From Streptomyces litmocidini (lineage in GTDB: Bacteria > Actinomycetota > Actinomycetes > Streptomycetales > Streptomycetaceae), in assembly GCF_014649755.1 (NCBI RefSeq), contig NZ_BMTQ01000001.1:310001-374000 (forward strand): a stretch of DNA of 64,000 bases. Direction: 5' to 3'. Below the pieces are notes generated by a model. It did no database searches. It saw only the letters and a program-made list of their open reading frames with translations, and was not told where the DNA came from. The translations under genes and the position numbers were made by a program. Positions 27,069 to 37,092 of this stretch are shown one piece after another; positions within the stretch are counted from its first letter, which is position 1; each line of letters starts with the position of its first letter.

Positions 27069-27488
27069 ATGAGTGACCTGTTGGAACGACTGCGCGGACG
27101 CGGCTGGCGGATGACCGCGCAGCGCCGCGTCGTGGCCGAGGTCCTCGACGGGGATCATGTGCATCTGACCGCCGACGAGGTCCACGCCCGCGCGGTGTCG
27201 AAGCTGCCCGAGATCTCGCGCGCGACCGTGTACAACACGCTGGGCGAGATGGTCACCCTCGGTGAGGTCATCGAGGTCGCGACCGACGGCCGCGCCAAGC
27301 GGTACGACCCCAACGCCCACCGGCCCCACCAGCACCTGGTCTGCGGCCGCTGCGGCGCGATCCGCGACGTGCACCCGGCAGGCGACCCGCTGGCGGACCT
27401 CCCGGACACCGAACGCTTCGGCTTCACGATCTCGAACGTCGAGGTCACCTACCGGGGCGTCTGCCCGAGCTGCGCCACGACGGCCTGA
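27069..27488 (+). CDS. catR: Fur/PerR-family peroxide repressor CatR
   Basis: This 139-aa metal-dependent repressor is divergent from catalase, its likely target. A winged helix covers about residues 1-75 (M-T-A-Q-R-R-V-V-A-E-V-L, then S-R-A-T-V-Y-N-T-L). Metal ligands appear as H-R-P-H-Q-H and C-G-R-C near residues 86-99, plus C-P-S-C near the end, the structural zinc Cys4 site. The ATG at 27069 is favoured over the upstream frame. The -10 box ends 7 nt before it, so the mRNA is probably leaderless. A 15-bp terminator follows. Confidence 0.9.
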   Translation: MSDLLERLRGRGWRMTAQRRVVAEVLDGDHVHLTADEVHARAVSKLPEISRATVYNTLGEMVTLGEVIEVATDGRAKRYDPNAHRPHQHLVCGRCGAIRDVHPAGDPLADLPDTERFGFTISNVEVTYRGVCPSCATTA

Positions 27489-27496
27489 CGACACGC

Positions 27497-27530
27497 CGAC
27501 GAAGCCCCCGCTCCGGCGGGGGCTTCGTCG
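27497..27530 (+). terminator. catR terminator
   Basis: A perfect 15-bp stem (27497-27511 with 27516-27530) closes a 4-nt TCCG loop 8 nt after the catR stop. Confidence 0.8.
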
Positions 27531-27552
27531 TGCCCTGGGCACGCGGACACGA

Positions 27553-27589
27553 CGAAGGCCCGGATCCGGTGAACGGATCCGGGCCTTCG
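27553..27589 (-). terminator. Terminator downstream of initiator tRNA copy 1
   Basis: A perfect 16-bp stem (27553-27568 with 27574-27589) closes a GTGAA loop and lies 12 nt past the tRNA 3' end on the minus strand. Confidence 0.8.
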
Positions 27590-27600
27590 CTGCCACTGAG

Positions 27601-27674
27601 TAGCGGGGACAGGATTTGAACCTGCGACCTCTGGGTTATGAGCCCAGCGAGCTACCGAGCTGCTCCACCCCGCG
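27601..27674 (-). tRNA. Initiator tRNA-fMet (CAT), copy 1
   Basis: The minus strand folds as a complete cloverleaf: acceptor CGCGGGG with CCCCGC, D-arm, anticodon loop CTCATAA with CAT, T-arm GCAGGTTCAAATCCTG. Position 1 is C facing U at 72, a mismatch typical of initiators. The anticodon stem has the three consecutive G-C pairs (GGG/CCC) required for P-site entry. CCA is not encoded. It is identical to the copy at 29901-29974. Confidence 0.95.
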
Positions 27675-27728
27675 TCGGTAAACACGACTGTACGGGACCC
27701 CCCTCACCAGCGCAAATCCGTCGACGCC

Positions 27729-29687
27729 TCAGGCGGTGAGCTCCTGGTGCAGCGCCTCGCTCAGCCGGGCCGCCCGCTCGGCGACCTCCGCCGGGCCCAG
27801 CTCCACCGCGCGGTCGCACCAGCGACGCCCCTCGGTGAGCTCCCCCCGGCGCGCCGCGAGCAGCGCGAGCCGGAGCGCGGCGCGGCCGTGGCCGGCCCGG
27901 GCCGCCCGGGTCCACCAGAGGGCGGCCTCCCGCTCGCTGCCCTCGCGGGCGAGGAGCAGTCCGAGGTTGAAGGCGCCGTTGCGGCTGCCCGCCTCGGCGG
28001 CCTCGCGGTACCAGCGGTCGGCCTCGGCCAGGTCGCCGCGCCCGGCGGCGAGCATCCCGACCCTCACCTGGGCGCGCCGGTGGCCCTGCTGGGCGGCCCG
28101 CTCGTACCACTCCTCGCACTCGGACTTCTCCTCGCGGGGCGCGCCGAGCACGGCGGGGCCGGGCTCGGGGCGACGCGCGTCGAGCACCGAGGCGAGCCGG
28201 AAGGCCGCCTCGGCGCTGCCGCCGCCGGCCGCGCACCGCAGGTGCCGCTCGGCGGTCTGCTCGTCACCGTCCCGCAGGGCGGCGATGCCGACCTGGAGGG
28301 CCGCCTCGGTGTGTCCGGCGGCCGCGGCCCGCTCGTACCAGACCAGCGCCGTGCGGTCGTCGCCCCGGCCCGCGTGGAGGATGCCCAGGTTGAAGGCGGC
28401 GTCCACGCTGCCGGCCTCGGCGGCCTTGGAGAACCAGGGCTCGGCGCCGTTGGCGTCGCCCGCCTGGAGGAGCAGGACGGCGAGCGCGTTGGCGGCCTCG
28501 CGGTGCCCCGCGTAGGCGGCGCGGCGGTACCACTGCTCGGCCTGCGGGATGCGGTCCTGGGCCGCGCAGAGCAGCCCGAGGTTGTAGGCGCCGTTGACGT
28601 CGCCCGCGTCCATGGCGGCCCGGTACCAGCGCTCGGCGGTCTGCTGCTCGCCCCGGGCGGCGTGCAGGGCGCCCAGCGCGTTGGCGGCGTTGCCGTCGCC
28701 GTCCTGGGCGGCCCGCAGCCACCACACGGCGGCGCTCTCCTCGTCGCCCGCGTCGCGGAGCAGGAAGCCGAGGGCGCAGGCGGCCTTCGCCTCGCCCTCC
28801 TTGGCGGAGCTGAGGTACCAGCGGCCGGCCTCCTTGAGCTCGCCGCGGTGTTCCAGGATGGCGCCCAGGTGGAGCGCGGCCCGCCGGTGGCCGCGCGCGG
28901 CGGCCTGCCGGAACCACTGCTCGGCCTCGGCTGCCTCTCCCGTGCCCTCGCCGGCCGGCTGTCCGGGGGCGGCGGTCGCGGTGCCGGTCGCGGCCACGCC
29001 GGAGGGCACGACCGCCCTGACGCCCGCGGTACGGAGCCGGGTGCCGGTCTCGTGCGGCCCGCGGGTGGTCTCGGTGGCCCGGCGCTCCAGGGCGAGGGCG
29101 AGGCGGTAGGCGGCCTCGCGGTGGCCCTGCTCGGCGGCGGCGCGCAGCCAGCGCTCGGCGCCGACGTCGCTGCGGTGCTCCAGGAGGTCGGCGAGGGCGT
29201 ACGCGCCGAGGGCGTGGCCCTGCTCGGCGGCCTGACGGAGCCAGTACTCGGCGGCCGGCTCGTCGCCGCGTTCGCGGTGGTGACGGCCGAGGGCGTGGGC
29301 GGCGGGGGCCGAGCCGGCGACGGCGGCGACCCGCCACCAGCCGGCCGCCTCGTCGGGGTATCCGCGCTGGTGGAGCAGGACGCCCAGGTTGTTGGCGGCG
29401 GCCCGGTCCCCCTCCGCGGTGGCCCTCCGCAGGTACGGCTCGGCGCCGTCGAGGTCGCCGCGGCGCAGCAGCAGCGCGCCGAGCGCGCTCATCGCGGCGA
29501 GGTCACCGCGCTCGGCGGCCCGCCGGTGCCTGGCCTCGGTCTCGGTCTCGTTCTCGGCGTCGGTCTCGCTGGTGGTGTCGACGACCGCATCGGCGGCCCC
29601 CACTGCCTCGATGATCTCGTCTGCGGCGTTTCTGGCGTGCCGCTGCACAAACCGCCCTGTCTCCAACAGAGTTGCCCTGTCCCCCAT
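27729..29687 (-). CDS. Long Sel1/TPR-repeat protein
   Basis: This 652-aa soluble protein consists of more than a dozen roughly 36-residue Sel1-like repeats with the pattern A-A-x-x-G-x-x-x-A-x-x-x-L-G and A-x-x-W-Y-R-R-A-A, separated in one place by a low-complexity Thr/Ala/Gly segment (about residues 210-245). It should form a curved helical solenoid for protein binding. No signal peptide or catalytic domain is seen. The ATG at 29687 (MGDRATLLE) is preferred over 29696. The upstream 200 nt are relatively A/T-rich and should hold its promoter. Initiator tRNA genes flank it on both sides. Confidence 0.85.
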   Translation of the reverse strand: MGDRATLLETGRFVQRHARNAADEIIEAVGAADAVVDTTSETDAENETETEARHRRAAERGDLAAMSALGALLLRRGDLDGAEPYLRRATAEGDRAAANNLGVLLHQRGYPDEAAGWWRVAAVAGSAPAAHALGRHHRERGDEPAAEYWLRQAAEQGHALGAYALADLLEHRSDVGAERWLRAAAEQGHREAAYRLALALERRATETTRGPHETGTRLRTAGVRAVVPSGVAATGTATAAPGQPAGEGTGEAAEAEQWFRQAAARGHRRAALHLGAILEHRGELKEAGRWYLSSAKEGEAKAACALGFLLRDAGDEESAAVWWLRAAQDGDGNAANALGALHAARGEQQTAERWYRAAMDAGDVNGAYNLGLLCAAQDRIPQAEQWYRRAAYAGHREAANALAVLLLQAGDANGAEPWFSKAAEAGSVDAAFNLGILHAGRGDDRTALVWYERAAAAGHTEAALQVGIAALRDGDEQTAERHLRCAAGGGSAEAAFRLASVLDARRPEPGPAVLGAPREEKSECEEWYERAAQQGHRRAQVRVGMLAAGRGDLAEADRWYREAAEAGSRNGAFNLGLLLAREGSEREAALWWTRAARAGHGRAALRLALLAARRGELTEGRRWCDRAVELGPAEVAERAARLSEALHQELTA

Positions 29688-29857
29688 AAATACCATCGTC
29701 GCACCACCCGCAACCCGAGCACACCTGGTATACCGCAGCCAGTGAGGTCACTCAGCGTTTTGTCGACATGCCCACAGAGAGACAAGTCAAACACGACTCA
29801 CGCCAACTCGCCCCTTCCCTACCGCTCTTCGGCACCCCCCGGCACGTCGACACACGA

Positions 29858-29891
29858 CAAGGGCCCGGATCCTTATGGATCCGGGCCCTTG
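29858..29891 (-). terminator. Terminator downstream of initiator tRNA copy 2
   Basis: A perfect 15-bp stem (29858-29872 with 29877-29891) closes a TTAT loop. Its sequence is related to the hairpin after copy 1 (both contain GGCCCGGATCC), so the duplicated unit includes the terminator. Confidence 0.8.
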
Positions 29892-29900
29892 CCCTCTGAG

Positions 29901-29974
29901 TAGCGGGGACAGGATTTGAACCTGCGACCTCTGGGTTATGAGCCCAGCGAGCTACCGAGCTGCTCCACCCCGCG
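29901..29974 (-). tRNA. Initiator tRNA-fMet (CAT), copy 2
   Basis: This 74-nt gene is identical to the one at 27601-27674, with the same C1-U72 mismatch and GGG/CCC anticodon stem. Having two initiator genes near each other supports duplication or gene conversion. Confidence 0.95.
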
Positions 29975-30019
29975 TCGGTGAAACCACAGTATCACGACGC
30001 GGGGACGGAAAACCTCAGG

Positions 30020-32923
30020 TCAGCCGCCTGATCCGGGCGCCTTGAGCTTCGCCTCGGCGTCCGCGGCCCGCTGGAGCGCCCCCTGGAGGTCCTCCTGGGC
30101 CTTGCCGTACGCGGCCCAGTCGCCCTTCTGCAGAGCGGTCCGGCCGGCGTCGTACGCCTTCTGGGCATCGGCGATGGCCTGCTTCAGGGCGGCGTCGTTC
30201 GAGACCGGCGGCTGGGTCGTGCCGGGCGGCTGCGTGGTGCCCGGCGGAGTCGTCGGCGGGGTGGGCGCCTCCACCCCGAAGACCGCGTTGAGCGCCTTGG
30301 TGAGGTTGTCCTCGAACACCGTGGTGTCCTTGGTCGTGTCACCGTCCGGCTGGTCCGCGTCCACGTACGACACCGCGACCTTCTTCAGGAGCGGGTAGAG
30401 CGCGTTGCGCCCCTGGGCGTACACCGGCTCCACGTACAGGAACCCGCCGTCGAGCGGCACGGTCAGCAGGTTGCCGTACTGGATGTCGGAGTCGGCGCCC
30501 TTCATGTCCCGGACGAAGGTGGCCACGGAGGGCAGACCGTTGAGCTTGCTCTGCACCTGCGCCGGGCCCGGCACGTCCTCGGTGACCCTCAGCAGTCTCA
30601 GCCGGCCGTACTCCTTGCTGGTGGCGTCGGCGTCGACCGCCATGAAGGCGCCCAGGTTGGGCCGCCCGTTCGGCGTGAACGTCGTCGTCAGCGAGAAGCG
30701 CTGCGCCGTGTCCCCGGGCATCTTCATGCTCAGGTAGTACGGCGGGACCGCGTTGCCGTCCTTGTTGGTCGGGTCGTCCGGCACCTGCCAGGCGTCCGAG
30801 CCGCTGTAGAACTGCGCGGGGTCGGTGACGTGGTAGCGGGTCAGCAGCTCGCGCTGCACCTTGAACATGTCCTGCGGGTAGCGCAGGTGCGCGAGCAGGT
30901 CGCCCTTGATCTCGGACTTCGGCCTGACGGTGTCCGGGAAGGCCTTCATCCAGGTCTTCAGGACCGGGTCCTGGGTGTCCCACTCGTAGAGCTTCACCGT
31001 GCCGTCGTAGGCGTCGACGGTGGCCTTGACCGAGTTGCGGATGTAGTTGACCTGGTTCTGCTGGGCGACGACCGTGCGCTGCTGGTTGCCGACGGTCAGC
31101 GAGTCGGCGGTGGTGTCGCCGAGCGTGGTGCGCGAGGCGTAGGGGTAGCCGTTGGTCGTGGTGTAGGCGTCGACGATCCACTGGATCCGGCCGTCGACGA
31201 CCGCCGGGTAGGCGTCGCCGTCGATGGTCAGCCAGGGCGCGACGGCCTCGACGCGCTCCTTGGGCGTGCGGTTGTAGAGGATCCGCGAGCCCTCGCCGAT
31301 GGCTCCCGAGTAGAGGATCTGCGGCTCGCTGAAGGCCACCGCGTACGCGGCGCGGTTGAAGGTGCTGGAGAGGCTGACGCCGCTCTTCTCCTTGTAGCTG
31401 GTGGTCTTCTCGCCGTTCTCCTCGTAGTCCAGCTCCTTCTGGGGGCCGCCCACGATCGAGTACTGGTCGGTCTTCTCGCCGTAGTAGATCCGCTGCTGGT
31501 ACGTGGGCAGCGAGCCGGTCGTCGGCAGCCCGGACTCGGTGAAGACCGGGGAACCGTTGGCGTCCGTCTGCGTGCCCGAGGCCAGGATCGCGCCGTAGCC
31601 GTGGGTGTAGGTGAAGTGGTCGTTGATCCAGTTCCGCTTCGGGATGCCCCGGATGTTCAGCTCACGCAGGCCGACGACGGTGTCCTTGCCGGCGTAGCGG
31701 TCCACGTCCAGCGTGGTCGGGAACTGGTAGTACTTCCGCTTCTGCTCCAGCTGCTGGAACGTCGGCGACACGATGTTCGGGTCGAGCAGGCGGTAGCTGG
31801 CCGCCGTGTCGGCGTCCGCCCGCAGCTTGTCCTTGGCCTTGACCGTCGACTTCCCGGAGTAGTTCTCGGCCTTCGTCCCGTCGATCGCGTACGCCTTGCG
31901 GGTGGCGTCGATGTTCTTCTGGATGTACGGCGCCTCCTTGGCCTGCTCGTTCGGCTGGACCTGGAACTTCTGCACGATGGCCGGGTACAGACCGCCGATC
32001 AGGATCGCGGAGAGGACCATCAGGCCGAAGCCGATCACCGGCAGCTGCCAGGTGCGGCGCCAGAGCGTCGCGAAGAACAGCAGCGCGCAGATGACGGCGA
32101 TGCAGAACAGGATGGTCTTCGCCGGCAGGTACGCGTTGGCGTCGACGTACCGCAGGCCCGTCCAGTTGCCCGTCGCCTTGAAGTCGCTCGACTTCACCGC
32201 CAGGCCGTACCGGTCGAGCCAGTACGCCACGGCCTTGAGCGCCACGAAGAGGCCGAGCAGCACCGAGAGGTGGCCGGTGGCGGCGGCGGTGGCCCGCGCG
32301 CCCGGGCTCGTGACCCGCAGACCGCCGTACAGGTAGTGCGTGAGCGCGGCCGCGACCAGCGACAGGACGGCGGCGGCGAAGCCGAACCCGAGGAGGAAGC
32401 GGTACCAGGGCAGGTCGAAGGCGTAGAACGACACGTCGAGCCCGAACTGCGGGTCCTTCTGGCCGAACTTCACGCCGTTGACCCACATGAGCCAGGTGCG
32501 CCACTGGCCGGACGCGGAGGCGCCGGCGATCAGGGCCACCAGCGCGGTGACCGCGAGCAGCACCCACTTCTTGAAGGGGGCCAGACCCATCCGGTACCGG
32601 TCGAGGCTCTGCTGCTCCAGCGACATCGCGCTGAGCGGCGGCCGCAGCCGGTACGCCAGCCAGACGTTGAAGCCGACGGCGAGCCCCATCAGCAGGCCGA
32701 AGACCAGGAAGAGACCGATCTTCGTCCACAGGGTGGTGGTGAACACGGACGAGTACTCGACCGAGCGGTACCAGAGCCAGTCCGTCCAGAACCCGGCGAA
32801 CATCACGAACGCCATGGCCAGAACGGCCAGCACCCCGAGTGTCATGAGCAGGGTGCGGGCCCGCCGGGACGGCCGGCCGACTCTCATCCTCGGCCCGGAC
32901 GGACCTTGGCCACGGTCCGGCAT
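30020..32923 (-). CDS. UPF0182 family large membrane protein
   Basis: This 967-aa protein belongs to UPF0182 (COG1615, Rv3193c type), conserved in actinobacteria and of unknown function. About seven hydrophobic helices lie in the first third (from [11 protein letters not shown] near residue 26). A large, probably extracytoplasmic domain follows, then a Pro/Thr-rich linker ([11 protein letters not shown]) and a helical tail. The ATG at 32923 (MPDRGQGP) is chosen from recalled Streptomyces homologues, although the frame is open to 33004. No catalytic motif is evident. Confidence 0.88.
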   Translation of the reverse strand: MPDRGQGPSGPRMRVGRPSRRARTLLMTLGVLAVLAMAFVMFAGFWTDWLWYRSVEYSSVFTTTLWTKIGLFLVFGLLMGLAVGFNVWLAYRLRPPLSAMSLEQQSLDRYRMGLAPFKKWVLLAVTALVALIAGASASGQWRTWLMWVNGVKFGQKDPQFGLDVSFYAFDLPWYRFLLGFGFAAAVLSLVAAALTHYLYGGLRVTSPGARATAAATGHLSVLLGLFVALKAVAYWLDRYGLAVKSSDFKATGNWTGLRYVDANAYLPAKTILFCIAVICALLFFATLWRRTWQLPVIGFGLMVLSAILIGGLYPAIVQKFQVQPNEQAKEAPYIQKNIDATRKAYAIDGTKAENYSGKSTVKAKDKLRADADTAASYRLLDPNIVSPTFQQLEQKRKYYQFPTTLDVDRYAGKDTVVGLRELNIRGIPKRNWINDHFTYTHGYGAILASGTQTDANGSPVFTESGLPTTGSLPTYQQRIYYGEKTDQYSIVGGPQKELDYEENGEKTTSYKEKSGVSLSSTFNRAAYAVAFSEPQILYSGAIGEGSRILYNRTPKERVEAVAPWLTIDGDAYPAVVDGRIQWIVDAYTTTNGYPYASRTTLGDTTADSLTVGNQQRTVVAQQNQVNYIRNSVKATVDAYDGTVKLYEWDTQDPVLKTWMKAFPDTVRPKSEIKGDLLAHLRYPQDMFKVQRELLTRYHVTDPAQFYSGSDAWQVPDDPTNKDGNAVPPYYLSMKMPGDTAQRFSLTTTFTPNGRPNLGAFMAVDADATSKEYGRLRLLRVTEDVPGPAQVQSKLNGLPSVATFVRDMKGADSDIQYGNLLTVPLDGGFLYVEPVYAQGRNALYPLLKKVAVSYVDADQPDGDTTKDTTVFEDNLTKALNAVFGVEAPTPPTTPPGTTQPPGTTQPPVSNDAALKQAIADAQKAYDAGRTALQKGDWAAYGKAQEDLQGALQRAADAEAKLKAPGSGG

Positions 32924-32951
32924 CTGGAAAGCCAACGTGCGCCCCTCGATG

Positions 32952-32975
32952 TTGATGCGTCTGTTGATGCGTCTG
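32952..32975. repeat. 12-bp direct repeat in the UPF0182 leader
   Basis: TTGATGCGTCTG occurs twice head to tail (32952-32963 and 32964-32975), 29 nt upstream of the preferred UPF0182 start. It may be slippage or a tandem operator. Confidence 0.85.
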
Positions 32976-33070
32976 AAAGCAGGCCCCGCGATCGTAGAGC
33001 CCACTGATGCAACTTACTGAGGCTTTACCTAGTTCCCGCCTTCCGGGGAAGAGGAGGCAGGATATTGGTC

Positions 33071-33622
33071 ATGTCCAACCTTTCCCCCTCCGGCCCGGCC
33101 ATGGCCGCGAGCCCCCTCACCCGCGCGGTGCTCGAGATCGACGAGTACGCGTCGGGCCTCGGCTGGGACCAGCCCGCCCGCCTGTTCGCCCTGGTCGACA
33201 CCGCACGGCTGCGCGTCCAGGAGCCCAAGCTCGCCTCCCAGCTCGGCCTGGGCGACGACGCCACCTCCTACACCCCCATCGAGCAGGACAAGCTGCCGCG
33301 CGGCAAGGCCCTCGACGAGTTCCTCGGCACGATCGCCTGGCCCGACGCCGTGGTCGGCTGCGCCCTGACCGTGGAGCGGCTCATGCTGCCCCCGTCGGCC
33401 GAGGCCCAGGTTCCGCAGGGCCTGAACGAGAAGCAGCTCGCCAAGTGGGTCGCCGGGCACCCCGACCGCCAGGAGGTCCGGATGACCGTGGCGGTGCTGC
33501 GTGACGGCAAGCGCGAGGCGGCGATCCGGCTGCGCGAGAAGGACTCCCCGACCGAGGTGCTGACCGGCCCCGACCTGGTGCCGGGCCTCGCCGAGGCGCT
33601 GGCGGCGACCTTCGAGAGCTGA
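33071..33622 (+). CDS. PPA1309-family conserved actinobacterial protein
   Basis: This soluble 183-aa protein belongs to a conserved actinobacterial family of unknown function. It begins S-N-L-S-P-S-G and has a characteristic N-terminal segment L-E-I-D-E-Y-A-S-G-L-G-W-D-Q-P-A-R-L. No cofactor or catalytic motif is recognisable. The GGAGG Shine-Dalgarno at 33053-33057 lies 13 nt from the ATG, but only 7 nt from an in-frame TTG at 33065, so the true start may be two codons earlier. It is divergent from the UPF0182 gene. Confidence 0.8.
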   Translation: MSNLSPSGPAMAASPLTRAVLEIDEYASGLGWDQPARLFALVDTARLRVQEPKLASQLGLGDDATSYTPIEQDKLPRGKALDEFLGTIAWPDAVVGCALTVERLMLPPSAEAQVPQGLNEKQLAKWVAGHPDRQEVRMTVAVLRDGKREAAIRLREKDSPTEVLTGPDLVPGLAEALAATFES

Positions 33623-33630
33623 GGGCCGAC

Positions 33631-33672
33631 CCGTGGAAAGGGGGCTCCCGGCCGGGAGCCCCCTTTCCACGG
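33631..33672. terminator. 21-bp perfect palindromic bidirectional terminator
   Basis: 33631-33651 is the exact complement of 33652-33672, with the loop formed inside CGGCCG. It sits between two converging genes whose stops are at 33622 and 33687. Confidence 0.88.
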
Positions 33673-33686
33673 GTACGCGCGCGTGC

Positions 33687-34775
33687 TCAGCTCTTCGAGC
33701 AGCTCGGCAGCGACTTCGTGTCGCCCTCGCGGAGCTTCTCCAGCGACTTCGTGGCGTCGTCGATGGTGCGGACCTTGATCAGGGTGAGCCCGTCGGGCGT
33801 GTCGGCGGCGGCCGCCTCGCAGTTGTCGGCCGGGGTGAGGAAGTACTCGGCGCCCGCGTTCCGCGCGCCGACCAGCTTCATCTCGATGCCGCCGATCGGG
33901 CCCACCTCGCCCTTGTCGTCGATGGTGCCGGTGCCGGCGATGAACCGGCCCTCGGTGAGGCTCTCCGGGGTGAGCTTGTCGACGATGCCGAGGGCGAACA
34001 TCAGACCCGCGCTGGGACCGCCGACGTCGGCCAGGTTGATGTCGATCGTGAACGGGAAGACGTGGTCGGTGCCGGCCTGGATGCCGACGACGGCCCGGTC
34101 GCCCTCCTCGGACGTGGTGGTCCTGATGACCACCTTCCGGGTGACGGTGGGCTCCTTGTGGGCCTTCTCGGCGGCGGCCGCCTCCTTGGCGGGGACGATC
34201 GTGAACTCGACGTCCTGGCCGGGCTTCCGCTTCGTCACCTGCTTGGCGACGTCACCCTGTTCCTTGACCGGCACGCCGTCGACGGCCTTGATGACGTCCC
34301 CGGCGTGCAGCTTGCCCTCGGCCGGGGCGCCCTTGACGACGGTCGCGACGACGACCCGGGCGACCACCGGGATGCCGAGCTCCCCGAGGGCCGCCACCTT
34401 GGCGCTCTCCTGGGACTGGGAGAACTCCTCGGCGTTCTCCTGGCTCGACTCCTCCTCGGTCTTGCCGTCCGGGTAGAGGGTGTCGTGCGGCACCACCACG
34501 TTGTCGTGGGCCAGCCACCCGTAGACGGCCTCGACGGCGTTCATCCTGTAGTCCGCGCTGGTGACGCGGACCGTCGTCATGTTGAGGTGACCGTCGGTCG
34601 GGTAGGTCTTGCGTCCGGAGATCCGGAGCACCGGCTCCCCCCTGGCCTCGCCGAGCGTGTTGACCGTGGGGCCCGGGCTCATCTCCGCGTACGGCACCGG
34701 GATCAGGACGCCCGCGATGAGCAGACAGATCAGGACCAGGGTGGAGGCGAGCATCGTCGCGGTGCGGCGTGGCAT
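33687..34775 (-). CDS. Membrane-anchored PDZ/Lon-like (S16) serine protease
   Basis: This 362-aa protein is of the YlbL/Rv3194c type. An N-terminal membrane anchor (about residues 7-25) is followed by a PDZ domain (about 125-205: H-A-G-D-V-I-K-A-V-D-G-V-P-V) and a C-terminal S16 domain. The Lon catalytic dyad is visible as Ser in G-G-P-S-A-G-L near residue 262 and Lys in G-G-I-E-M-K-L near residue 308. There is no AAA+ domain, so proteolysis is ATP-independent and extracytoplasmic. Substrates are unknown. Confidence 0.9.
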   Translation of the reverse strand: MPRRTATMLASTLVLICLLIAGVLIPVPYAEMSPGPTVNTLGEARGEPVLRISGRKTYPTDGHLNMTTVRVTSADYRMNAVEAVYGWLAHDNVVVPHDTLYPDGKTEEESSQENAEEFSQSQESAKVAALGELGIPVVARVVVATVVKGAPAEGKLHAGDVIKAVDGVPVKEQGDVAKQVTKRKPGQDVEFTIVPAKEAAAAEKAHKEPTVTRKVVIRTTTSEEGDRAVVGIQAGTDHVFPFTIDINLADVGGPSAGLMFALGIVDKLTPESLTEGRFIAGTGTIDDKGEVGPIGGIEMKLVGARNAGAEYFLTPADNCEAAAADTPDGLTLIKVRTIDDATKSLEKLREGDTKSLPSCSKS

Positions 34776-34841
34776 GGAACGACAGTACGGGACTCGCCTG
34801 TGGGTGCACCCGTGGGGCGGTCCGTACGAGGCGGCCCCGTG

Positions 34842-35072
34842 TCAGCCGGACGGCGACGTGGTGACGGCGGAGGTGGTCGCGGCGGGTTCGCGCTCGGAGG
34901 GAGCGGAATCGGCGGTCACGGTGTGGGACCGCTCCATGGCGTCCCGGAAGCGCGCGTAGCCGGCGAGTTCCGCCACGTCGCCTATCGTCTTGTTCCTCGA
35001 AGCCCAGCTTCCCCATATCGCCGCGCCGACGACTGCGAAAAGCGGAATCAGCAACCAGGCCAGCGCTGCCAT
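34842..35072 (-). CDS. Small single-pass membrane protein
   Basis: I do not recognise the family. The 76-aa protein opens with one strong membrane helix (A-L-A-W-L-L-I-P-L-F-A-V-V-G-A-A-I-W), followed by a soluble tail that begins S-R-N-K-T-I-G-D-V-A-E-L-A-G-Y and ends in a Ser/Thr/Ala-rich low-complexity stretch. It lies 66 nt upstream of the PDZ/Lon protease on the same strand, so co-transcription is possible. Membrane topology is the only firm inference. Confidence 0.65.
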   Translation of the reverse strand: MAALAWLLIPLFAVVGAAIWGSWASRNKTIGDVAELAGYARFRDAMERSHTVTADSAPSEREPAATTSAVTTSPSG

Positions 35073-35200
35073 TCCGACCTCCCATCCCCAGTGAGTTGAT
35101 CAGCAGACTGTCTCATCCGTGAGGTCAACGCTCGCGCCTGGGGGGCGGTTACGCAAATCGGGCGTTCGACTACACGCCGTCGGCGCGCCGCCTTGCCGTC

Positions 35201-35662
<462 letters not shown>

Positions 35663-35768
35663 GGGGCCATGGTGCCGCACGGCTCCGACATCCGGTAAGG
35701 GACCTTTCGACCTGTGGACGGGGCCCTCCGTAGGAGGGTCCTACAAGTCCGTCCCCACGAGCCCGTCG

Positions 35769-36878
35769 CTACAGCCCGCGGCGCTTCCGCATCTGGCGCA
35801 CCAGCGCCGCCGTGCCGAGCAGCGCCACCGTCGCGCCGGCCGCTCCGGCCGCCGTCGCGTCCTTGCGGCCCAGGCGGCGGCCGGCGACCGTGTGACGGCC
35901 CTCGACCTCCGCCAGGAGCGCGGCGAGGACCTCCTCGTTCGTCCACTTGGGGCGCCAGCCGGCGTCGTGCAGGCGTCCGACGCTCACCACCCAGGGGTGC
36001 ATGGTGTAGGCGAGGTCGCCCGCCGGCGAGGGGGTGAGGCCGATCCGGTGGAGGCGGGCCGCCGTGCCGAGGGCGACCGCGGAGGGCAGCTCCATGCGCC
36101 GGATCCCGGAGAGCTCCTCGACCTCCTCCTGTTCGAGCCAGCCCTCGCAGCCGACCGCGAACTCCCCGTCGACCTTCTCCAGGGCCGCGTACTCCAGGGC
36201 GCTCACCAGGTCCTCGACGTGGCAGAACTGCCAGGTCGGCCGGGAACCGGCGACGACGAGCAGCCGGGGCGACTCGAAGTAGCGGGTCAGCGCCGTGTCC
36301 GTACCGCCCACGAGGACGGCCGGGCGGACGACGGTGACGTTCAGGCCGGGGTGCGCGCGGGGGGCGCGGCGGCCGAGGCGCTCGATCTCCAGCATGTCGC
36401 CGACGCCGGTGGCCTCCGCCGTCGCCCTGAGCTCGGCGTCCTCGGAGAGCGGGATGTCGTTGTCGGGCAGGGCGCCGTAGACCATGGCGGAGGTGCAGAG
36501 CACCACCCGGTGGACACCGGCCGCCGCGGCGGCGGTGAGCACGGTCTGCGTGCCGCGCACGTTGTAGGCCGTCCGGGCGGCGGGGTCGGTCTCCAGGTCG
36601 AGGTCGACGGCGAGGTGCACGACGACGTCCGCGCCGCGCAGCTTCTCGGCGATGGCCGGATCGCGCACGTCGAGGATGTGCCACTGGGCGTCCTCGACCT
36701 CGCCGCGGCGCTCGTCGATGGCGACGACCCGCTTGATCTCCTCGGAGGCGGCGAGGCGCCTGGTGAGCAGGTCTCCGACGCCGGAAGCGGCACCGGTGAC
36801 CGCGACGACGGGGCCGCGCACGGCGGACCGGGTTGAGTGGTTTCGCGCTCCGCGAACCTGTGGATCTGGGGAACTCAC
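35769..36878 (-). CDS. NAD-dependent epimerase/dehydratase, extended SDR
   Basis: This 369-aa protein has an N-terminal Rossmann fold with a slightly modified dinucleotide motif V-T-G-A-A-S-G-V-G near residue 27, an acidic end of beta 2 (V-A-I-D-E) and A-D-V-V-V-H-L-A near residue 75. T-S-A-M-V-Y-G is seen near residue 108, where family members carry Y-x-x-x-K; the Lys is not clear. A hydrophobic helix near the C-terminus may anchor it. The GTG at 36878 has a CTGGAG Shine-Dalgarno. The substrate is unknown. Confidence 0.82.
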   Translation of the reverse strand: MSSPDPQVRGARNHSTRSAVRGPVVAVTGAASGVGDLLTRRLAASEEIKRVVAIDERRGEVEDAQWHILDVRDPAIAEKLRGADVVVHLAVDLDLETDPAARTAYNVRGTQTVLTAAAAAGVHRVVLCTSAMVYGALPDNDIPLSEDAELRATAEATGVGDMLEIERLGRRAPRAHPGLNVTVVRPAVLVGGTDTALTRYFESPRLLVVAGSRPTWQFCHVEDLVSALEYAALEKVDGEFAVGCEGWLEQEEVEELSGIRRMELPSAVALGTAARLHRIGLTPSPAGDLAYTMHPWVVSVGRLHDAGWRPKWTNEEVLAALLAEVEGRHTVAGRRLGRKDATAAGAAGATVALLGTAALVRQMRKRRGL

Positions 36879-37092
36879 CGGGCGTCTCCAGCGGTTGTCT
36901 TCAGTACGTACGCGCATGACGCGTGCGGACCAGGTGGCGTCCATCCTGCCGCAGGGCACGGCCCGGCGGAGCACCGAGCCCATTTCCGGCCCGGATGTCT
37001 ACGCTGGTGGTGTGCGGGGCCTGTCTGGACAGGCCCTGGTCGGGCAGTCGCCGTCGGCAGGAGGCCGGCGGCCCTACGAGCCGAGGAAACCT

